DNA of 64,000 nucleotides from Phytopseudomonas seleniipraecipitans. GTDB taxonomy: Bacteria > Pseudomonadota > Gammaproteobacteria > Pseudomonadales > Pseudomonadaceae. The notes beneath the pieces are model-generated. The model did no database searches, was not told where the DNA came from, and saw only the letters and a program-made list of their open reading frames with translations. The position numbers and the translations under genes are program-made. Each line of letters begins with the position of its first letter. Position 1 is the first letter of the stretch. The stretch spans positions 124,001 through 188,000 of the forward strand of contig NZ_FNBM01000002.1 of the NCBI RefSeq assembly GCF_900102335.1, written 5' to 3'. Positions 1-10,491 of the stretch are shown piece by piece.

Positions 1-446
1 AAGCGCCCTGGTACCAGCGTGTCGAACTCGGTCAACGCATCCTGCTCGTTGAAGATCTTCGCGACCTGGGAAACGCCCTGAGGCGCCAGCCCCATACTCA
101 GCCACGCCACCAACAGTGCAACCACCGTCGCCGGCGCCAGGCTGTACAGAAACAGCCGCTGCTGGCTCATGCCGGTCGCCGACAGCACGGTCATCTCGCT
201 GTCCAGGTAGAGCCGCCCGTACGCCAGCAGGAAACCCAGAAACAGCCCCAGCGGCAGGATCAGCTGCAAAAAGCCGGGCAGACGAAAACCCATGATCAGG
301 AACAGGACACCTGGGTCAAGCACCCCCTGAGCCGCCTGGGCCAGGTACTTGATGAAGCGGCCACTCATGATGATTACCAGCAGCACGGCGCTCACCGCAC
401 TCAAGGTAGTCAGAACCTCTCGGGACAAATATCGGAAGACGATCAA
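1..446 (-). CDS. lptF: LPS export permease LptF (3' part outside the window)
   Basis: Inner-membrane permease subunit of the LptBFGC ABC machine that extracts lipopolysaccharide and feeds it to the LptA bridge. The visible 148 N-terminal residues begin LIVFRYLSREVL and contain the conserved early stretch SGRFIKYLAQAAQG, followed by two hydrophobic segments, which matches the LptF/LptG permease family. The start is a TTG at 444-446, inferred from family alignment because no ATG lies in frame nearby. The gene runs off the left edge, so its C-terminal half and any lptG behind it are not visible. It is divergent from pepA, the usual pseudomonad arrangement. Confidence 0.9.
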   Translation of the reverse strand, partial: MIVFRYLSREVLTTLSAVSAVLLVIIMSGRFIKYLAQAAQGVLDPGVLFLIMGFRLPGFLQLILPLGLFLGFLLAYGRLYLDSEMTVLSATGMSQQRLFLYSLAPATVVALLVAWLSMGLAPQGVSQVAKIFNEQDALTEFDTLVPGR

Positions 447-2089
<1,643 letters not shown>

Positions 2090-2149
2090 TTACTGCGAGC
2101 AGCGCGCCACCCCTGTCGCGCTGCTCGCTGGATATCCGCAGATACCCTC

Positions 2150-2569
2150 ATGCCCCGAATAGAATTCTACGTACTGTCGTCGAACACCACGGCGGAGCGC
2201 TTGCGTGCCGCCTGCCAGCTTGCCGGCAAAGCCTGGCGCCATGGCTTGCCGGTGTTTCTACGCGGCAGCAACGCTGCGCAATGTACCGAGCTCGACGACA
2301 TGCTCTGGCACGCTCGCCAAGAAAGCTTCATCCCTCACGACCTGCACCAGGATGACCCCAAATCACCTGTGGTGATTGGTATCGACGAAACGCCCGACGC
2401 AACTCAGGGCGTGCTGATCAATCTGGGCAGCACGCTCAGCCCGCACATCGAGCACTTCAGCCGAGTGATCGAGATCGTCAACCAGGAACCTGACCTGCTG
2501 ACCGCCTGCCGGGAGAATTTCCGCAGCTACCGTCAACGGGGCTATGATCCCAAACGTGTCGAACTGTAA
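2150..2569 (+). CDS. holC: DNA polymerase III chi subunit HolC
   Basis: Chi links the clamp loader to single-strand binding protein in the replisome. The product is 139 residues, the family's usual length, starts MPRIEFYVL and has the compact alpha/beta composition of the family, with the typical tail motif REN(F)RxYRxxGY near residues 122-132. It sits between pepA and valS, the conserved pseudomonad order pepA-holC-unknown-valS, probably in one transcript with its neighbours. Confidence 0.95.
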   Translation: MPRIEFYVLSSNTTAERLRAACQLAGKAWRHGLPVFLRGSNAAQCTELDDMLWHARQESFIPHDLHQDDPKSPVVIGIDETPDATQGVLINLGSTLSPHIEHFSRVIEIVNQEPDLLTACRENFRSYRQRGYDPKRVEL

Positions 2570-2578
2570 AAGCCCCCC

Positions 2579-2989
2579 ATGGACAACCTGAAACCACCGC
2601 ACAAGCCTGGCGCTTTGCTGAACGATCTAGAGTCGATTCGCGAGCTGCTGGATGATGATCTCGATCCGCCCCTGCTGACCGAAAAATTCGATCCCGACGA
2701 TATTCCGCTGCTCTCCGATATAGTCCCGGCCGCCCATACCGTGGCCAGCCCGCGCCCGCACGTCGCCGCTGGCACTGCAACCGGCATGGCGTCGGAACAC
2801 GAGCTGCGCCAGACAGTGCAGCGCGCCATCGGCCGTGACAACGAAATCAACCGCCTCGACAGCGAACTGCGCGCGGCTGCCCAGCTGCTTTTGCAAGACG
2901 TGATCGATGATTTCGTGCCGCAGATCGAAGCTGAACTCCAACGTCGCCTGCAGGCACGCCTGCATCGCCTGCTGCCGCCACGCCGCTGA
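2579..2989 (+). CDS. conserved hypothetical between holC and valS
   Basis: A 136-residue protein of unknown function, ten bases after holC. The first 70 residues are acidic (DDDLDPPLL, FDPDDIPLLSDIV) and proline-rich. The C-terminal half (about 78-136) is a predicted amphipathic helix with many Arg and Glu residues (ELRAAAQLLLQDVIDDFVPQIEAEL). A gene of this type occupies the holC-valS gap in other pseudomonads. Its position suggests a link to replication or translation genes only by co-transcription. The high GC at third positions supports real coding. Confidence 0.85.
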   Translation: MDNLKPPHKPGALLNDLESIRELLDDDLDPPLLTEKFDPDDIPLLSDIVPAAHTVASPRPHVAAGTATGMASEHELRQTVQRAIGRDNEINRLDSELRAAAQLLLQDVIDDFVPQIEAELQRRLQARLHRLLPPRR

Positions 2990-3139
2990 TCAAAAGCGGC
3001 CGCCCACCACCACAGCCTCAACGATGACGCATCGCCCACCTCCGCTCGACCGATAGCCTCGAGAGCGGAGGAAAACTGCCTGGCGGTTGGTTATACTGCT
3101 CGGCTTTTCCGATCAGACGCCATAAGGGTCCCGCCGCGC

Positions 3140-5971
3140 ATGGACAAGACCTACCAGCCCCACGCCATCGAAACCGCGCTGTATGAAAACTGGGAGGCGA
3201 AGGGCTACTTCGCTCCGCAGGGTTCCGGCGAGCCTTACACCATCATGATCCCGCCGCCGAACGTGACCGGCAGCCTGCACATGGGCCACGGTTTCAACAA
3301 CGCGATCATGGACGCGCTGATCCGCTTTCGCCGCATGCAGGGTCGCAACACCCTGTGGCAGCCAGGCACCGACCACGCTGGTATCGCCACGCAGATGGTG
3401 GTGGAACGCCAACTCGGCGCTCAGGGCATCGATCGCCATGACCTCGGCCGCGAGAAATTCCTCGACAAGGTCTGGGACTGGAAAGCCGAATCCGGTGGCA
3501 ACATCACCCGCCAGATCCGTCGCCTGGGCTCTTCGGTAGACTGGTCGCGCGAGCGCTTCACCATGGACGACGGCCTGTCCGAAGCGGTCAAGGAAGCCTT
3601 CGTGCGCCTGCACGAGGACGGCCTGATCTACCGCGGCAAGCGCCTGGTCAACTGGGACACCAAATTCCACACCGCCATCTCCGACCTGGAAGTCGAAAGC
3701 CACGACGAGAAAGGCCATCTGTGGAACCTGCGCTACCCACTGGCCGACGGCCACAAGACCGCCGAAGGCAATGACTACCTGATCGTCGCCACCACGCGCC
3801 CGGAAACCATGCTGGGTGATGCCGCCGTTGCCGTGAACCCGGAAGACGAGCGCTACAAGGCGCTGATCGGCCATTACGTCGAGCTGCCGCTGGTGGGCCG
3901 TCGCATTCCGATCATCGCCGACGATTACTGCGACCCGGAATTCGGCACCGGTTGCGTGAAAATCACCCCGGCCCACGACTTCAACGACTATGAAGTCGGC
4001 AAGCGCCACAACCTGCCGCTGATCAACATCTTCGACCAGGACGCAGCGGTACTGCCGGGTGCGCAGATCTTCAACATCGACGGCAGCGTCAACGCCCTGC
4101 TCGATGCCAGCCTGCCTGCCGAATATGCCGGCCTGGACCGTTTCGAAGCACGCAAGCAGATCGTTGCCGCCTTCAATGCGCTCGGCCTGCTGGAAAAGAT
4201 CGACGACCACGCCCTGAAAGTGCCGAAGGGTGATCGCTCCGGCACCATCATCGAGCCGTGGCTGACGGATCAGTGGTACGTGTCGACCAAACCACTGGCC
4301 GAAAAGGCCATCGCCGCGGTCGAGAGCGGTGACATCCAGTTCGTGCCCAAGCAGTACGAGAACATGTATTTCAGCTGGATGCGTGATATCCAGGATTGGT
4401 GCATCAGCCGTCAGCTGTGGTGGGGCCACCGTATTCCGGCGTGGTACGACCGTGCAGGCAACGTCTACGTCGGGCGCGACGAGGACGAAGTTCGCACCAA
4501 GCACAACCTCGGCGACCGGCCGCTGCGCCAGGACGACGACGTGCTCGACACCTGGTTCAGCTCCGGCCTGTGGACCTTCTCCACCCTCGGCTGGCCCGAG
4601 CAGACCGAAGCATTGAAGACGTTCCACCCCACCGACGTGCTGGTCACTGGTTTCGACATCATCTTCTTCTGGGTCGCCCGGATGATCATGCTGTCGACCC
4701 ATCTGACCGGGCAGATTCCGTTCAAGACCGTTTATGTGCACGGTCTGGTGCGCGACGGCCAGGGCCAGAAGATGTCCAAGTCCAAGGGCAACGTGCTCGA
4801 CCCCCTGGATATCGTCGACGGCATCGACCTCGAGACCCTGCTGGCGAAACGCACCAGCGGCATGATGCAGCCCAAGCTTGCCGAGAAAATCGCCAAGCAG
4901 ACCAAGGCCGAGTTCCCAGAAGGCATCGCCAGCTACGGCACCGATGCCCTGCGCTTCACCTTCTGCTCGCTGGCCACCACCGGCCGCGACGTGAAGTTCG
5001 ACATGGGCCGCGTCGAGGGTTACCGCAACTTCTGCAACAAGCTGTGGAACGCCGCCAATTTCGTCATCGAGAACACCGATGGCCAAGACACCGGTGTGAA
5101 TGGCGAATCCGTTGACCTGTCGCCGGTTGATCGCTGGATCATCTCCGCGCTGCAGCGTTGCGAGCAGGACGTCACCCGCCACCTCGACGCCTTCCGCTTC
5201 GACCTGGCCACTCAAGCCCTGTACGAATTCGTCTGGGACGAGTACTGCGCCTGGTACCTGGAGCTGGTCAAGCCCGTGCTGTGGGACGAGAACGCCCCGA
5301 TCGAACGCCAGCGCGGCACCCGCCGCACCCTGGTGCGCGTGCTGGAAGTAATCCTGCGTCTGGCGCACCCGTTCATGCCGTTCATTACCGAAGAGATCTG
5401 GCAGCGCATCAAGGGCCAGGCCGGGGTCAGCGGTGAAACGCTGATGCTGCAACCCTGGCCGGTGGCCGTTGAGGCCCGAATCGACGCGGCGGCCGAAGGC
5501 GACATCGAGTGGGTCAAACAGCTGATGCTCGGTGTGCGGCAGATCCGTGGCGAAATGAAGATCTCCATGGCCAAGCGCATCGACGTGATCCTCGCCAACG
5601 CCAATGGCGAAGACCTGCGCCGCCTCAACGACAACGCCCCGCTGCTCAACAAGCTGGCCAAGTTCGAGTCGGTAAAGGTACTGGCAGCCGGCGAAGAGGC
5701 ACCGATGTCCGCCACCGCACTGGTCGGCGACATGCAGGTCCTGGTGCCGATGGCCGGGCTGATTGACAAAGAAGCCGAACTCGCGCGCCTGGATAAGGAA
5801 ATCCAGCGCCTGGAAGGTGAAGTCAAGCGGGTCGGCGGCAAGCTGGCTAACGAGGGCTTCGTTGCCAAGGCGCCAGCCGAAGTACTGGAGAAGGAGCGCG
5901 CCAAGCTGGCCGAGGCCGAGCAGGCGCTGGCCAATCTGGTCGAGCAGCGCAGCAAGATCGCCAGCCTGTAA
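3140..5971 (+). CDS. valS: Valyl-tRNA synthetase
   Basis: Class Ia synthetase charging tRNA-Val, with an editing domain that clears mischarged Thr. It is 943 residues, close to the roughly 950 of other pseudomonads. The HIGH-type motif lies in [14 protein letters not shown] near residues 37-50, the CP1 editing domain occupies roughly 190-420 and KMSKS is at 544-548. The C-terminal about 65 residues form the family coiled coil ([20 protein letters not shown]). An intrinsic terminator follows 20 bases after the stop. A 984-codon open frame on the opposite strand is an artefact of codon bias. Confidence 0.98.
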   Translation: MDKTYQPHAIETALYENWEAKGYFAPQGSGEPYTIMIPPPNVTGSLHMGHGFNNAIMDALIRFRRMQGRNTLWQPGTDHAGIATQMVVERQLGAQGIDRHDLGREKFLDKVWDWKAESGGNITRQIRRLGSSVDWSRERFTMDDGLSEAVKEAFVRLHEDGLIYRGKRLVNWDTKFHTAISDLEVESHDEKGHLWNLRYPLADGHKTAEGNDYLIVATTRPETMLGDAAVAVNPEDERYKALIGHYVELPLVGRRIPIIADDYCDPEFGTGCVKITPAHDFNDYEVGKRHNLPLINIFDQDAAVLPGAQIFNIDGSVNALLDASLPAEYAGLDRFEARKQIVAAFNALGLLEKIDDHALKVPKGDRSGTIIEPWLTDQWYVSTKPLAEKAIAAVESGDIQFVPKQYENMYFSWMRDIQDWCISRQLWWGHRIPAWYDRAGNVYVGRDEDEVRTKHNLGDRPLRQDDDVLDTWFSSGLWTFSTLGWPEQTEALKTFHPTDVLVTGFDIIFFWVARMIMLSTHLTGQIPFKTVYVHGLVRDGQGQKMSKSKGNVLDPLDIVDGIDLETLLAKRTSGMMQPKLAEKIAKQTKAEFPEGIASYGTDALRFTFCSLATTGRDVKFDMGRVEGYRNFCNKLWNAANFVIENTDGQDTGVNGESVDLSPVDRWIISALQRCEQDVTRHLDAFRFDLATQALYEFVWDEYCAWYLELVKPVLWDENAPIERQRGTRRTLVRVLEVILRLAHPFMPFITEEIWQRIKGQAGVSGETLMLQPWPVAVEARIDAAAEGDIEWVKQLMLGVRQIRGEMKISMAKRIDVILANANGEDLRRLNDNAPLLNKLAKFESVKVLAAGEEAPMSATALVGDMQVLVPMAGLIDKEAELARLDKEIQRLEGEVKRVGGKLANEGFVAKAPAEVLEKERAKLAEAEQALANLVEQRSKIASL

Positions 5972-5990
5972 ATCCGCACGCGACACAGCG

Positions 5991-6022
5991 ACCCGCGCCC
6001 TCACAGGCGCGGGTCTTTTTTT
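5991..6022 (+). terminator. intrinsic terminator of the pepA-valS transcript
   Basis: ACCCGCGCC (5991-5999) pairs with GGCGCGGGT (6006-6014) around a six-base loop, followed by a T run at 6016-6022. This is a textbook Rho-independent terminator directly after valS. Confidence 0.93.
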
Positions 6023-6060
6023 GCGCGGCGTTTGGGTCGGCGGCTGCAAACGGGGCGGCG

Positions 6061-6152
6061 GCGACAAGCCTGTCGCGCTTAGCAGGCGCGCCCGAACGAT
6101 GCAGCGAAGTGCACCATCGCCTACCGGTTCGGGAGGCGCTTACCTAAGAGCG
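6061..6152 (+). promoter_or_regulatory. structured leader upstream of nhaD (candidate cis-regulatory RNA)
   Basis: After the valS terminator the gap to nhaD holds several nested complementary arms. A perfect hairpin GCGACA/TGTCGC lies at 6061-6076. An elongated stem follows: CTTAG 6078-6082 with CTAAG 6144-6148, GCGC 6086-6089 with GCGC 6136-6139, and CCCGAAC 6091-6097 with GTTCGGG 6127-6133, separated by short internal loops. An apical stem pairs GATG 6098-6101 with CATC 6115-6118. Stems broken by small internal loops ahead of a Na+/H+ antiporter suggest a regulatory RNA, perhaps ion-sensing. I do not recognise the class. A dispersed inverted repeat would be the alternative. Confidence 0.45.
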
Positions 6153-6260
6153 ACGCAAGCTCCTCAGTACGGCATTTAGCGCTTTCCTTTTTCAAGGTGT
6201 TTCAGGCATCTTCCCCCGCCTACCGACCTCAACACTCATAAAAAATCAGGCGGACCCACC

Positions 6261-7640
6261 ATGTATGCGTTGATGGCTGTCATCTTTGTTTTTGGTTACC
6301 TGTGCATCGCCCTTGAACATCCGCTGAAGATCGACAAGGCCGCCTCTGCGCTGCTTACCGCCGTGGTGGCCTGGACGCTGCTGGTGCTGGGTGCCGACAG
6401 CATCATGCCGATGATCGGTTCAGGCACCGCCGGTTCAAGCACCAATACCCATCGTGTGGTCGAGGAGCTGCGCCATCACCTCGGCGAGATCTCCGAGATT
6501 CTGTTCTTCCTCATGGGCGCCATGACCATCGTCGAACTGATCGATGCCCACGAAGGTTTCAAGGTGATCACCGACCGCATCCGCACCAACAAGCGTGTGC
6601 ATCTGCTGTGGCTGGTGGGTCTGATCACTTTTTTCCTGTCCGCAGCACTGGATAACCTGGCTACCACCATCGTGATGATTTCGCTGCTGCGCAAGCTGAT
6701 CGCCGACCGGCACGAACGCTGGTTCTACGCCGGCATCGTGGTGATCGCCGCGAACGCTGGCGGCGCCTGGTCGCCGATTGGCGACGTGACCACGACCATG
6801 CTGTGGATCGGCGGCCAGGTCAGCGCCACCGGCATCATTTCCCAATTGTTCCTGCCCAGCCTGGCCTGCCTGCTGGCACCGCTGATCCTGTTGAGCTTCA
6901 GGCTGCGCGGTGAGATCCAGCAGCCGCCGCTCCAGGAAAGCCCCGAGAGCCGCGACCCGACCACGCCGTTCGAGCGTAATCTGGTGTTCGGCCTGGGCCT
7001 GGGGGCGCTGATCTTCGTGCCGATCTTCAAGACCATCACCCATCTGCCCCCCTATATGGGCATCCTTTTCGGTCTCGGCCTGCTATGGGTGGTGACCGAG
7101 GTGATCCATCGCAGCAAGAACAGTGAAGAAAAGGACCCACTGTCGGTAGTCGGCGTATTACGCCGTATCGACATCACCAGCGTGCTGTTCTTTCTCGGCA
7201 TTCTGCTGGCCGTCTCCGCGTTGTCGAGCGCCGGGCACCTTATTCAGGTCGCCACGCTGCTCAAGGACAGCCTGGGCAATGTCTACAGCATCGCGATGTC
7301 CATCGGCTTGCTGTCAGCCGTGGTGGACAACGTGCCAATGGTGGCGGGCGCCATGAAGATGTACCCGCTGGTTACCCCCGAGATGCTCAGCCTCGCCGAC
7401 GTCGACGAGCTGCCCTGGCTTAGCAAATTCGTCATCAACGGCAATTTCTGGGAGATGCTCGCCTACTGCGCCGGCACAGGCGGTAGTTGCCTGATCATCG
7501 GCTCGGCGGCAGGCGTTGCGGCCATGGGCATGGAGAAGATCAACTTCATCTGGTACCTCAAGCGCATCACCGGCCTGGCCTTCCTCGGTTATCTTGCTGG
7601 CGCCGGTACGTACGTTGCGCTGGTGCAACTGGCCGGTTGA
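6261..7640 (+). CDS. nhaD: Na+/H+ antiporter NhaD
   Basis: Inner-membrane sodium-proton antiporter of the ion-transporter (ArsB/NhaD) superfamily, exporting Na+ (or Li+) for H+. The protein is 459 residues with about a dozen hydrophobic segments. Diagnostic stretches are the N-terminal IALEHPLKIDKAA, SAALDNLATTIVMISLLRK around 130-148, NAGGAWSPIGDVTTTMLW around 166-183 and the second DNVPMVAGAMKMYP near 356-369, the Asp-Asn motifs expected of the two pseudo-symmetrical halves. It is preceded by a long structured leader and followed by a GC-rich hairpin. With the Mrp operon at 15-21 kb it indicates active sodium handling. Confidence 0.93.
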   Translation: MYALMAVIFVFGYLCIALEHPLKIDKAASALLTAVVAWTLLVLGADSIMPMIGSGTAGSSTNTHRVVEELRHHLGEISEILFFLMGAMTIVELIDAHEGFKVITDRIRTNKRVHLLWLVGLITFFLSAALDNLATTIVMISLLRKLIADRHERWFYAGIVVIAANAGGAWSPIGDVTTTMLWIGGQVSATGIISQLFLPSLACLLAPLILLSFRLRGEIQQPPLQESPESRDPTTPFERNLVFGLGLGALIFVPIFKTITHLPPYMGILFGLGLLWVVTEVIHRSKNSEEKDPLSVVGVLRRIDITSVLFFLGILLAVSALSSAGHLIQVATLLKDSLGNVYSIAMSIGLLSAVVDNVPMVAGAMKMYPLVTPEMLSLADVDELPWLSKFVINGNFWEMLAYCAGTGGSCLIIGSAAGVAAMGMEKINFIWYLKRITGLAFLGYLAGAGTYVALVQLAG

Positions 7641-7653
7641 TGAAGATGAATGC

Positions 7654-7677
7654 CCAGCCGCGTTTGCGCGCGGCTGG
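7654..7677 (+). terminator. hairpin after nhaD, possible terminator
   Basis: CCAGCCGCG (7654-7662) pairs perfectly with CGCGGCTGG (7669-7677) across a six-base loop. There is no proper T run afterwards, so this may be a weak or Rho-assisted terminator, or an mRNA-stabilising hairpin. Confidence 0.5.
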
Positions 7678-7755
7678 CGGGTTGTCCCGCTGCGTAGGGC
7701 CGCGCCGTCAGCGCTGCTATAGTCGCCCTACCCTGGCCCAACACGGACAACCTGC

Positions 7756-8052
7756 ATGGACGTAAGCAAGACCAAAACCAGCTTCTACCGCCGCCTCTAC
7801 GTTGCCTGGCTGATCGACAGCGGCACGGCCGATAGCGTGCCGGCGTTGATTGCCGCCACCGGCATGCCACGACGTACCGCCCAGGACACCCTCACTGCGC
7901 TGGAAGAGCTGGATATCCATTGCGAATTCCAGCAGCAGGATGGCGAACGCAACAACGCCGGGCGTTACCTGATCCGCGACTGGGGCGCCATCGACAAGCA
8001 CTGGATCGCCGCCAACCTGCAGCAGATCAAGGCAGTACTCGGCTATCCCTGA
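7756..8052 (+). CDS. small winged helix-turn-helix protein
   Basis: A 98-residue protein whose centre, SVPALIAATGMPRRTAQDTLTALEELDIHCEF (about residues 27-58), reads as a winged-helix DNA-binding fold: two helices with a sharp turn at TGMPRR, then a beta wing. Family members are annotated as helix-turn-helix proteins of unknown target. It stands alone between two transport genes, so it might regulate either, but nothing in the sequence proves this. The start ATG at 7756 has no strong Shine-Dalgarno. Function is uncertain; coding status is good. Confidence 0.8.
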   Translation: MDVSKTKTSFYRRLYVAWLIDSGTADSVPALIAATGMPRRTAQDTLTALEELDIHCEFQQQDGERNNAGRYLIRDWGAIDKHWIAANLQQIKAVLGYP

Positions 8053-8064
8053 GAAACTCCCAAC

Positions 8065-8102
8065 GTCTGCTGCTTATCGACACTGCGGCGTTAACAGCAG
8101 AC
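8065..8102 (+). terminator. hairpin downstream of the winged-helix gene
   Basis: GTCTGCTG (8065-8072) is perfectly complementary to CAGCAGAC (8095-8102) with a 22-base loop, 13 bases after the upstream stop codon. No T run follows, so termination is only one possible role. Confidence 0.35.
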
Positions 8103-8276
8103 TTGGCAACCACGTGCTCAAACACACACTAGTGCTGCCAGACGCGAAGCGGTAATGCTCACTTATACCTGTGAACTCCGCTACCTCGCCTCTTTCGCGA
8201 AGCCGCCTGGGCCTCGTACTGTTATCGCTCGCGAGCCTTTAAACGGGCGCTGAAACTTCCTTGACAAGGAGCCAGA

Positions 8277-10106
8277 ATGACCTACGAATTACTCATGGTG
8301 CTCGGCCTGTTGTTCACCGCCGTGGTGCTGTTCATTCTCGACAAACCACGCATGGACGTGGTCGCGCTGATGATTCTCGTCGCCTTGCCGCTGACCGGCG
8401 TGCTCAGCATTCAGGAGACCCTTGCCGGCTTCAGCGACCCCAGCGTAATCCTCATCGCCGCGCTGTTCGTGATTGGCGAGGGGCTGGTGCGCACCGGCAT
8501 CGCCTATCGCCTCGGCGACTGGTTGGTGGCCAAGGCTGGCAGCAGCGAAACACGCCTCTTGGTGCTGCTCATGGTGGCGGTCGCCGGGCTCGGCTCGGTG
8601 ATGAGTTCGACCGGTGTCGTGGCGATCTTTATCCCGGTGGTGCTTGGTGTGGCCGCACGCCTGAAGATCGCACCGGGCCGGCTGATGATGCCGCTGGCGT
8701 TTGCCGGACTGATCAGCGGCATGCTCACCCTGGTGGCCACGCCGCCGAACATGGTGGTGCACAGCGAGCTGCTGCGCGCCGGCCTGCCGGGCTTCGACTT
8801 CTTCAGCTTCACACCAATCGGCCTTACCGTACTGGTACTCGGCGTGCTGTACATGCTCGCCACCCGGCGCTGGCTGCAACGCGACGATAGCGGTGACGAG
8901 ACCGCGCCGCCGCGCCTGACCCTGGCCGATCTGGCCCAGAGTTACCGGCTCAGTGAGCGCGAACGGCGCTTGCAGGTACGCGCCGACTCCCCTCTGGCCA
9001 ATCAGGCACTGGATGAACTGAAACTGCGTTCGCAATACGGCATCAATGTGATCGCCGTGGAGCGCCAGCGGCAGTTTCGCACCCTGCTGCTGATGGCCAC
9101 CGGCAATACCCAGGTGCAGCCTGGTGACGTGCTGCTGGTTGACCTGGCCAGCCCGGCCATCGCCCTGCTCGGCGCCTATGACGAACTTGGCCTGGAAGCC
9201 CTGCCGTTGCGCAACTCCTACTACAGCGTGCATTCCCACGAGCTCGGCTTGGCCGAAGTGGCCCTGCCGCCGGAATCACATTTGCCGGGCAAGACCATCC
9301 AGGAACTTGGCCTGCGCAGCCGCTACAAGCTCAACGTGGTCGGTCTGCGTCGCCATGGCCAGGCGCTGGAAGGCCTGCTGGTGGACGAGAAGCTGACCCA
9401 CGCCGACACGCTCTTGGTGGCCGGTAGCTGGAAGCGGATCCACCACCTGCAAAGCCTCAACCGCGACTTTCTGGTGCTCAGCCTGCCGGCCGAGGTCGAT
9501 GAAGTGGCGCCTGCCGCCAGCAAGGCGCCCCATGCCCTGCTAAGCCTGATGGTAATGGTCGGGCTGATGATCAGCGGGCTGGTGCCCAACGTGATGGCCG
9601 CGCTGATCGGCTGCCTGCTGATGGGCGCCTTCCGCTGCATCGACATGACCAGCGCCTACCGGTCGATCCACTGGCCAAGCCTGATTCTTATCGTCGGCAT
9701 GCTGCCCTTCGCCCTGGCCCTGCAGAAAACCGGCGGTATCGACCTGGCGGTCAACGGCCTGGTCGGCGCGCTGGGCGAGTCCGGGCCGCGGGTGATCCTC
9801 GCAAGCCTGTTCACTGTTACCGCACTGATAGGCCTGTTCATCTCCAACACCGCCACTGCGGTGCTGATGGCTCCGGTAGCGATCGCCACCGCCCAAGCAT
9901 TGGGTGCCTCCCCCGTACCCTTCGCGATGACCGTGGCGCTGGCCGCCTCGGCCGCCTTCATGACACCGATCTCCTCACCGGTGAACACCCTGGTGCTGGG
10001 ACCGGGCCAATATCGTTTCGGCGACTTCGTGCGCATCGGCGTGCCGTTCACCGTGCTGGTGATGATCGTCAGCGTGGTGATGGTGCCGTGGATATTCCCG
10101 CTCTAG
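8277..10106 (+). CDS. SLC13-family permease with two TrkA-C (RCK_C) domains
   Basis: A 609-residue inner-membrane transporter. The hydrophobic segments in residues 1-200 and 410-609 surround a cytoplasmic insert of about 200 residues that carries two RCK_C-like units (around 220-290, LANQALDELKLRSQYGINVIAVERQ, and 305-395, LPGKTIQELGLRSRYKLNVVGLRRHG). This arrangement is typical of bacterial SLC13/CitT-like anion transporters of the YfbS type, whose substrates (sulfate, dicarboxylates or others) cannot be told from sequence. A clear AAGGAG Shine-Dalgarno precedes the ATG at 8277. It appears monocistronic, followed by a repeat-filled gap. Confidence 0.9.
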   Translation: MTYELLMVLGLLFTAVVLFILDKPRMDVVALMILVALPLTGVLSIQETLAGFSDPSVILIAALFVIGEGLVRTGIAYRLGDWLVAKAGSSETRLLVLLMVAVAGLGSVMSSTGVVAIFIPVVLGVAARLKIAPGRLMMPLAFAGLISGMLTLVATPPNMVVHSELLRAGLPGFDFFSFTPIGLTVLVLGVLYMLATRRWLQRDDSGDETAPPRLTLADLAQSYRLSERERRLQVRADSPLANQALDELKLRSQYGINVIAVERQRQFRTLLLMATGNTQVQPGDVLLVDLASPAIALLGAYDELGLEALPLRNSYYSVHSHELGLAEVALPPESHLPGKTIQELGLRSRYKLNVVGLRRHGQALEGLLVDEKLTHADTLLVAGSWKRIHHLQSLNRDFLVLSLPAEVDEVAPAASKAPHALLSLMVMVGLMISGLVPNVMAALIGCLLMGAFRCIDMTSAYRSIHWPSLILIVGMLPFALALQKTGGIDLAVNGLVGALGESGPRVILASLFTVTALIGLFISNTATAVLMAPVAIATAQALGASPVPFAMTVALAASAAFMTPISSPVNTLVLGPGQYRFGDFVRIGVPFTVLVMIVSVVMVPWIFPL

Positions 10107-10175
10107 ATCAACGTAAGGAACAACGGCGGGTTGGTGGCGGGAGCGGCCGTTCACGATCGCGGGAGGGGCTCTAGG

Positions 10176-10253
10176 CGTAGGGTGGACGACGCTTCATCCG
10201 TCCACCGCTTTACGATCGCAATGGTGGATGAAAAAAGCGCCATCCACCCTACG
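10176..10253. repeat. dispersed inverted repeat, copy A (78 bp)
   Basis: The element is bounded by CGTAGGGTGGA and TCCACCCTACG and contains an internal pair, GTCCACC and GGTGGA, around a core GCTTTACGATCGCAATG. Copy C at 57878-57955 has the same length and differs at only a few positions. Copy B at 10362-10467 has the same ends and core with extra bases. It shows no open frame. Confidence 0.9.
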
Positions 10254-10294
10254 TCTACCTGGGATGCGCGCAGATGATGCGTAACCTACGAATG

Positions 10295-10358
10295 GTGGGA
10301 GCGGGCGGGGACGCCCAGTTGTTCATGCACGCGAATCGCGGGCACGGCCCGCTCCCAC
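10295..10358. repeat. REP-like palindrome
   Basis: GTGGGAGCGGGC at the left end is the inverted complement of GCCCGCTCCCAC at the right end, with CGCGAATCGCGGGC inside. This is the typical sequence style of pseudomonad repetitive extragenic palindromes. A degenerate second piece (GGCGGGAGCGGCCGTTCACG) lies about 160 bases upstream. It falls between convergent genes, the usual location. Confidence 0.8.
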
Positions 10359-10361
10359 AGT

Positions 10362-10467
10362 CGTAGGGTGGACGACGCCTCATCTACGCGGCCCGACCCG
10401 TCCACCGCTCTGCGATCGCAATGGTGGATGAAAAGAGCGTCAGCTACGCGCCCCGATCCACCCTACG
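10362..10467. repeat. dispersed inverted repeat, copy B (106 bp, expanded)
   Basis: Same termini (CGTAGGGTGGA and CCACCCTACG) and same core (GATCGCAATGGTGGATGAAAA) as copies A and C. It carries two extra GC-rich insertions, each containing a TACGCG(g/c)CCCGA motif, one on either side of the core (around 10384-10399 and 10444-10456). The symmetrical expansion keeps the hairpin potential. Confidence 0.85.
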
Positions 10468-10491
10468 TCCGCTCTCGCCTTGAAACACCCG

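Noticed and set aside
3113-6067. 984-codon open frame antisense to valS
   Set aside because: It mirrors valS codon bias in a GC-rich genome; its translation ([22 protein letters not shown] and similar) matches no family, and valS is unequivocal on the other strand.
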